14,576 bases of DNA, taken from NCBI RefSeq assembly GCF_000313135.1, contig NW_004457565.1, positions 4,113 to 18,688 on the forward strand, written 5' to 3'. Position 1 is the stretch's first letter, and the number at the start of each line of letters is the position of its first letter. This DNA comes from Acanthamoeba castellanii str. Neff (lineage: Eukaryota > Discosea > Longamoebia > Acanthamoebidae). Below, piece by piece: positions 9,271-14,576 of the stretch. The notes beneath the pieces are model-generated. The model did no database searches. It saw only the letters and a program-made list of their open reading frames with translations, and was not told where the DNA came from. The position numbers were made by a program, and so were the translations under genes.

Positions 9271-12200
9271 CAGCCTCCTTTGTCTAACTTGAGCAGCAAA
9301 CGTTTTCCTTCCCTTCTTCTTCTTCTTCCTCCTCCTCTGTAACAATGGAGCAGGTCTCGAGGTTGTGCTGCTGTTTTCCAATGTGCCGGAAACCGCAAAC
9401 TGTGCCCAAGGGCAGGCACGATGATCTCCGACCTCGTTCGCTGCTGCTGGGGCTCTTGGCCCTCTGGGTCCCCGTCGGCTTCCTTTTCTTTTCGTTGGTG
9501 GTGAGGTGCGCTCCTGCGAAGCTGTGACAGCCTCCTCATGGAAACGGCGGTGATCTCCCAAGTTTCGATTCCGGCAGTGTCCTGGCCTCTCGCAATGCGG
9601 CCGTAACCTAGGCCACCAATATATTGTCATGTGTTGGTTGGTTGTTGTGCTGTTTTTGATATGTATATGGGTCCTAGGGCCAAACATACCCTTGTCTCCC
9701 CAGGTTACGCCCCAGGAGTTGGCAATGAGCCAATAGTCGCCGCCCTCATCAGGAGCTGTGCCCCACCTGTGTTTCAATACAGAAAAAGAAAAAATAACAT
9801 GCATCAGTGATGCATCATCACAAGTCCAACAAGTCCAACAATCTCACATGTGTGTAGCAAAAGGCAAAAAGCAAAGCGGCGGACCCGATGACTGTGACCA
9901 CATGACCGCCTATGAAATCCCAAGAATCCCACGAGCAATTCCCGGCATATACGGCGGTTGGCGGATTGGTATTACTGGAACCGGGAAGACAGGCCACCCG
10001 CGGTAGGGTGAGCGCCACAGACATATATGTCACACATATGACGACGACGACGGTGTGTGTGTGTGTGTGTGTGAAGGTGAGGCGCGTGGTGTGTGTTGCC
10101 AGCGTGAGAACCGAAGAAGGGGCCGTACTAGAAATCTTTCAGGCTGTGGCACACGTAGATGTTGGCTGCGACGGGACCGTTCGTCTGAATCTCTTGCATC
10201 ATATCCGTGACAGACGCCGAAAGAAGCCGGGTGGGGCCGTTCGCCTTGGTAAGGTAAGCCAGTTTCGGCAGACCGGTGTCGTCGCACCGGGGCTGCGCAT
10301 GATGACCACCACCAGCCGCCAGCCACCAGCAGCAGCCACAGTAGAGAAGTCGTCAACGCCAAGCAGCACACGGTAAGGGAGGCGGGGGCAATGCGTACCC
10401 GGCAAAAGATAGGGCTGTGATCCCAACCTTCGGAGTATCTGTAGGGTCGGCACGAGACTGGAGGCAGGCCCGCGGAGCCCACGAACATGGCCGCTTCCCC
10501 ATTTGATCCGCCAGCGCACGGGTTGCCGCCCGATCCCATGGGATACAGACAGTCGAGCAACTCCTGGGGCGCGAGCTGGTAGAAGCTGCACATCCTGTCC
10601 GTGGCTGCTGTGGCGACAGCAAACGCGGCACCGCTTTCACGCAATCACGGGGAATTGAGATTGAAGAACAACCACACCACTATTGGCAAAAAATGATGGT
10701 GATGGTGAAAAGTGGTGGTGGTGGTGGTGGTGGTGGTGGTGCGGTGTACCTGCCACACAGGCCCTGGTTCATGATGGGGGTGGAGCACGAATGCGCTTCG
10801 CGCCAGTTGAACGACTCTTGGACTACATACACCACCAGGAGAAAAAACAAACAAACAAAAAAACAAACAAACAAAACACGTCACATCAACTGAATACAAA
10901 GTTGATGGTAGAGAGGGGAGGGGGGGGCGAAGAGCGTACAGCAGCCGTCTGTGCAGGCGATATCGATGGCGTTGCTTGCCCGTCCCTCGCGCCAGTTGAG
11001 CCGGGCTGCGCCACCGCACACGCCCTCGCAATCGACGCGCGCCGAGCCGCCGCACACGCCCTTGCAGTCCATCGACGCACTCGGTCGTCGGCCCGTGGTG
11101 CCGCCCGTGCACTCGCCGCACCTGTCCAGCGCCGCCGAGCCATGGCACACGCCGGCGCAGTCGATGGCCGGGTTGGGCGTGTAGCCCGGCGCAGTTGGAT
11201 CGGCGCACATGGCGCACGCGTCCAACCGGGCCGCACCATGCGGCACGCCCAGGCAATCGCTGCACGTCGAGTTGTCGCCGCCGCACACGCCGCACGCGTC
11301 GACGGCGATGTCCGACGGTTCAACCACGATGACGCCGTGGATGGCCGTGTTGTGCTGGTCGTGCCACAGGTAGAGGCCCGGGCTGAAGAACCGGTGCGGC
11401 ATGCTCGCTGCGCCCGGCGCCAGCGCGGATCTCCCGTCGCGCCCGGGCGCGGCCACGGTGTCTATGAGCGTCGTGCTGTACTTGGCACCGCCGCTGCTGG
11501 GGCTTGATGAGCCCATCATGAGGCTGCGCATGCCTCGCTGCTTCGTCGTGGTCGTCGTCGGGTCGTTGGTCATCGTTTCGTTGTTGGCGCTTGCCGCGTC
11601 GGCCGTGGTGGTGCCAGCGCTGCGGGGCCGTGCCTGCGCCATCTGGACGAACGACATGCCCTCCTTGATGAGAGGCCCGACGGCGGAAATGGCGGCCGTG
11701 GGGGGCACGGGCACGCCAAAGGCCAGCGGGATGAAGGAGGCGCCCACCGGGATGCCGACGCGCAGCACGCCCAAACCTACCCGGCCGATGGTGGACGCCA
11801 CGTACTGCGCCGAGCCGCCCGCGGGCGCGTTCTCCTGCCAGGTCTTGAGCTGCGCGTCGAGCATGTTGAGCGGGATCATGACCGGCGCGACGGCCAGCGA
11901 CACCGGGTCTAAGTTGGTCGCGAGGGTGACCAATGACATCGGGTCCGACGCGACGGCCACGAGGGAGTCGCCCGCGAATGACACCGAGCCCGACGCGACG
12001 GCCGCGAGGGAGTCGCCCACGAATGACACCGGGTCCGACGCGGCCTGCGCCAGAGTGTCAACGGCGGAGCTCACCATCTCCGGCGCGCTCTCGACGACGT
12101 TCTGAGGGTCGAGCAGCACGTCGTCGACTGCGTTGGTCAGCGTCTCCCGTACGCGCTGGCGTCCGGGCCGATCCTGGTCGGTCCGGGTCTGGCGCCGACG

Positions 12201-14576
12201 CCAACCGACCCAGACGGGCCGGGGCCTGCGCCAACCGACCCCGGTCCGACGCCCAGTGACTCTCTCCCTCGTTTGTCGCGACAGAGGCAGCGGATTCCGC
12301 TCGAGCTCGAGTCGTCGTCGTCGTCCGCTTTTTTGTTGTGGGCCTCCAAGTTGCTGGCGGTCCTTCGCGCAATGGCCTGGCCCACTTCGGGAAGAAGAAG
12401 AAGCAGTGGCGTCCTGGTCGAGTTGGCGATCGGCGACGACAGGCTCTGAAGTTGGAGCTGCTGCTTCTGCGCCACGAGCTTCGACACCACCAACGAGCGC
12501 AGCGATCTGCTGCTCCCGGGCTGGTGTGTCGCCCGCCGCGTGTTGGCTTGATTGCGCGCGACCCGGCGGTGGTACGTGTCATGTTGGTCGTCGTCGTCGT
12601 CCGCAGTCGGGGCGCAGCAGACGCCGCTCATGGCATACTGCTCCTTCTCCTCCTCCTCGTCGTCCGTCTGGTAGGCCGCGCCAGCGCTCGGGTCCGATCC
12701 GTCGCCACGGTTGGTGTCGCTCGATCGTTTCTGGCGCAAACGGGCCTCAAAGAAAGCGCTGCCTACCGGACTCGTCGCCCGCCTGTTGTCGAGCCCGCAC
12801 ATGGTTCTTGGTCAGTTAAATGTTTTTAAAAAAAGAGTGGGTGTGGACGGACCAGCTGGGGGACAGCTCGGCGTCGGCGTCGTCGTGCGGCGACACGGCA
12901 GACGAAGCGGTGGACCGGCGGCGGAGGTACTGCGTTGTGGCGTCTGGCGCCGGTCCGTGTCTGTCACCAGAGGGATCCACGGCCACTTCCACGCGGTCTT
13001 TGATCCACATCGTCGCCGTGTGCTTCTGCGGACGTGAGAGCACGAAAAAGAATAAAGATAAGAAAAAGAAAAAGAAAAAGAAAGATTAGAGAGCGTGGGA
13101 AGGGGGTGCACCGCAAGGAAGGTGTCAATGCCACGGTCGTCAAGCTGATCGGTGTTGTCAGGCTGGGCCGTAAAACGCGACAGTTCGACCGCGGGCGCGG
13201 CCTTGTAGTCGTAGGCCCCGCCCATGATCTCCACCTCCCGGTCGAGCAGGTTCTCCCACACCACTAGGTCGCCCACGCGCGCCCGCGTCACCATCGACGA
13301 CCACGACGACGACGACCCACCGTTGTCTTTGCTGTTGTGGTGGTGGTCGACGCGTACGTAGTGCCACTGGGCATGCGCCGGCTTGGGAATGCAGCACGTC
13401 GATCCGTCGCCGCCGCACACGCCGCACGCGTCCACCGCCTTGCCCGACAGCGCCACCCCGTCGCACCCGCCGCACGTCCCGTTGTTCCCGCCGCACACCC
13501 CGCACGCGTCCACGCGCCCGTAGCACGCCACGCTCACCGTCTGCGCCACGTGCGAGATCACGTTGGCCGCCTCCGTCGAGAAGCCCGAGTGCAGGATGAC
13601 GGCGTGCAGCTCCTGCTTGCCGAACAGCGCCCGGTTGCGCGTGTCCCAGAAGAGCTTGACCTCGTAGCGCGTCGTCGTCGTCGTCGAGCCCATCACGCGC
13701 GGCACCAGCACCGTGCCGATCAACCGGCCGCCCGCCTGGCTGCCCACGCCGCCGCCGTGCCACAGCTGCACGAGCACGTTGGCCCGCGTGAAGGTGTCGC
13801 CCAGCACCGTCGCCTTCACCTGGTACCCGATCGTGAGCCCGCTCCCGTCGCTCGCCATCACCGCGCTCAGTCGCGATGGTGGGGTCGAGCCGCAGGGTCT
13901 GGAGCGTGTAGCCGCTGTTGGCCATGTCGTGGAACAGGAGGCTGTAGGCGTGGTTGTTGTCCTCGTGCATCTCGTCGAGCTCGTCGTTGTCGTCGATCGT
14001 CGCGTGGATGTTCTGCACGCCGTCGAAGAGGAACAGGAACCACACCTCGCGCTTGCCCTGGCCCGGGATCAGCCCCACCTCCTCGATGCCGACTGCATTT
14101 GGTGTGGCACACGCAACACACCACACACGCACACGACCAACGACCAACGACACGCACACGACACGACCAACGACACGACACGCGCTGAGTGAGACCCTAG
14201 GAGTGAGAAAAGGAGCAATGGTTTGCGGGGGGGGGGTACTGAGGGCGTTGTCGTCGAGCAGGCACGCCTCGTCGAGGCAGTTGTCGGGACTCCCGCGCCA
14301 CAGCGCCACGCGCACGTTGCGCGCGTCCACGAGCGCCTTGTTGCGCACCGTCACCGCCACCTCGACCACCTCGCCCTCGCGCGGCACCGCCGGCGTCGCC
14401 ACCATCTCCTTGGTCAGCATCGTGCGGTCGCGCTTGAACGTGGTCCACCACCAGGGCAGGTTGAACGCCGGGTCCGGCTTGCTGTAGGTGCGCTCCCACC
14501 ACGTGGACACGCCCGGGTAGTAGCCCGGCTCGGCCGTGTAGTCCACCTTGAGGTACTCGCGGCCGTCGGGCGCGCG
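9270..14576 (-). CDS. Very large multidomain surface/matrix protein with C-terminal papain-like pseudoprotease domain, partial (N-terminus off right edge)
   Basis: Proposed exons: 14576-14240, 14092-13112, 13025-12853, 12782-12251, 12173-10940, 10822-10750, 10633-10399, 10292-10129, 9974-9885, 9766-9690 and 9607-9270 (TGA). Every junction is in phase; one frame break lies inside the second exon. In order the protein holds CARDB-like beta-sandwiches ('VVEVAVTVRNKALVDARNV', 'VLVQLWHGGG'), CGVCGG repeats, a cupredoxin-like start ('RVGDLVVWENLLDREVEI'), about 400 aa of low-complexity and hydrophobic-repeat sequence, 'FFSPGLYLWHDQHN' as a possible cupredoxin end, more Cys repeats, and a papain-family domain. 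The GC-rich 12174-12250 intron is the least secure. The tail after 9540 (Lys/Arg/Gln-rich) may be wrong: its stop overlaps the ATG of gene D (TGATG), and its later codons lack the third-position bias. No TM is seen in the window. Export cannot be shown because the start is missing. One gene rather than two is supported by the phase match at 10940/10822 and the absence of a start codon there. Confidence 0.68.
9345..9527 (+). CDS. Possible small plus-strand membrane protein, 60 aa (antisense to the tail of E)
   Basis: An ATG in the context AACAATGG opens a 60-codon frame that ends in TGA at 9525-9527. The N-terminus is basic and Cys-rich ('VSRLCCCFPMCRK'). A convincing hydrophobic segment follows ('LLLGLLALWVPVGFLFFSLV') and then a short tail. 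About three quarters of its codons end in G or C, better than the opposite-strand reading of gene E's tail, and a pyrimidine tract precedes the ATG. It overlaps the last proposed exon of E and the likely promoter of D, so either this or the E tail is probably wrong. No family recognised. Confidence 0.25.
   Translation: MEQVSRLCCCFPMCRKPQTVPKGRHDDLRPRSLLLGLLALWVPVGFLFFSLVVRCAPAKL
10053..10073. repeat. GT dinucleotide repeat in an intron of gene E
   Basis: About ten GT units lie in the 9975-10128 intron, between donor GTACGG and acceptor GGTTCCAG. The splice turns an apparent TAG into a Tyr codon (TA|T). Confidence 0.8.
10712..10741. repeat. GGT trinucleotide repeat in an intron of gene E
   Basis: Ten GGT units lie within the 10634-10749 intron, which splits the codon just before the position of the catalytic Cys in the papain-like domain. 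Confidence 0.8.
10843..10878. repeat. AAAC-type simple repeat in an intron of gene E
   Basis: A run of AAAC units, T-rich on the coding strand, lies in the 10823-10939 intron upstream of the acceptor GTATGTAG, where it can serve as polypyrimidine tract. This intron joins the Cys-repeat part to the papain-like part. Confidence 0.75.
11941..12047 (-). repeat. 45-bp coding tandem repeat in gene E
   Basis: Units beginning at about 11943, 11988 and 12033 are offset by exactly 45 bp and are nearly identical, encoding a 15-aa unit (SVSFAGDSLVAVAS and DPVSFVGDSLAAVAS). More divergent copies follow toward the C-terminus (DPMSLV, DPVSLAVAPV). The repeat is hydrophobic with regularly spaced Asp and Ser. 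Confidence 0.75.
13044..13085. repeat. AAAAAG repeat in an intron of gene E
   Basis: The repeat lies in the 13026-13111 intron; on the coding strand it is a CTTTTT tract leading to the acceptor CGTCCGCAG. Confidence 0.75.
14093..14239 (-). repeat. Intron of gene E with CACACGACCAACGA repeats
   Basis: Donor GTACCC (followed by a C run) at 14239 and acceptor AATGCAG at 14093. Plus-strand bases 14107-14185 carry degenerate CACACG/ACCAACGAC units. The splice joins 'LLDDNAL' to 'IGIEEVGLIPGQG' inside one beta-sandwich domain. Confidence 0.75.

Larger units (their letters stand above)
9540..10822 (-). other. Papain-family (C1A, cathepsin B-like) domain of gene E, catalytic Cys replaced by Gly
   Basis: The domain is split over six exons. 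It begins 'FNWREAHSCSTPIMNQGLCG', where the active-site Gln of NQG is at 10766-10764. The next residues across the splice are S-G-A-A-F-A, where active members have S-C-W-A-F-A. The Gly codon is 10632-10630. Later motifs match the family: 'PQELLDC', 'NGPVAANIYV', 'GGHVVTVIGWG' (His codon 9904-9902), 'YWLIANSWGVTWGDKG' (Asn codon 9720-9718) and 'RIARGQDTAGIE', which recalls cathepsin B. Peptidase activity is therefore unlikely. I see no propeptide; upstream are Cys repeats of the same gene. Confidence 0.8.

Noticed and set aside
9270..9540. E and D as one continuous gene
   Set aside because: D begins with a strong signal peptide right after its ATG, and the frames differ. A splice that would fuse them would place a signal sequence in the middle of the protein with no support.
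10030..10644. Papain part as a separate short gene starting near 10644
   Set aside because: The apparent start falls in intron sequence, and the domain's first exon (10822-10750) lies upstream and splices in phase to the Cys-repeat exon.
12137..12802. ATG at 12802 as the start of a separate gene ending at 12137
   Set aside because: An acceptor at 12783 (CGACAACAG) joins in phase to the exon ending at 12853, recreating a Trp codon. A GT-AG pair at 12250-12174 carries the frame onward, so this is an internal exon of E, though the second intron is weak.
1..14576. CRISPR array, tRNA, rRNA or transposon
   Set aside because: The repeats are simple or coding tandem repeats without spacers. No cloverleaf, rRNA core or transposase motif was recognised by eye; a dedicated scan was not possible.

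Overview
The window looks like nuclear DNA from a GC-rich amoebozoan, most probably Acanthamoeba or a close relative. The coding exons are GC-rich, especially at third codon positions. Introns are short (65-200 bp) and GT-AG. Genes are packed almost end to end, and many introns carry CA/GT, GGT, AAAC or AAAAAG simple repeats. The proteins have protist-type extracellular modules. I saw no rRNA, tRNA, transposon, CRISPR array or bacterial operon signal. The organism call is inference; gene models were built by hand, joining exons whose splice phases agree.

Layout. (A) Minus strand, left edge to 520: N-terminal end of a protein with a SUEL-type (rhamnose/galactose-binding) lectin domain. (X) Plus strand, 621-1009: two exons of an unidentified gene whose 3' end is unresolved. 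(B) Minus strand, 3436-1203: six exons, 546 aa, secreted protein with one EGF domain. (C) Plus strand, 3713-4940: five exons, about 251 aa, single-pass membrane protein with an acidic/Gln-rich tail. (D) Minus strand, 9270-5006: five exons, 1312 aa, type I membrane protein with an RCC1/CRINKLY4-like eight-repeat propeller, two tandem unknown Cys domains, CGVCGG-type Cys repeats and two cupredoxin-like domains. (E) Minus strand, right edge to 9270: at least eleven exons, about 1,400 aa in view, with CARDB-like domains, CGVCGG repeats, an interrupted cupredoxin-like domain, a 15-aa tandem repeat and a C-terminal papain-family domain.

Most of these genes encode secreted or membrane-anchored mosaic proteins of lectin, EGF, Cys-repeat and beta-sandwich modules. 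The window therefore looks like a cluster of cell-surface or matrix (adhesion/recognition) genes. The most striking point is in E: its papain-like domain keeps the active-site Gln, His and Asn, but Gly replaces the catalytic Cys. This makes it a candidate pseudoprotease fused to a large surface-type protein. E also has a reading-frame break near 13866-13935 that needs either a 70-bp intron or a sequence correction.
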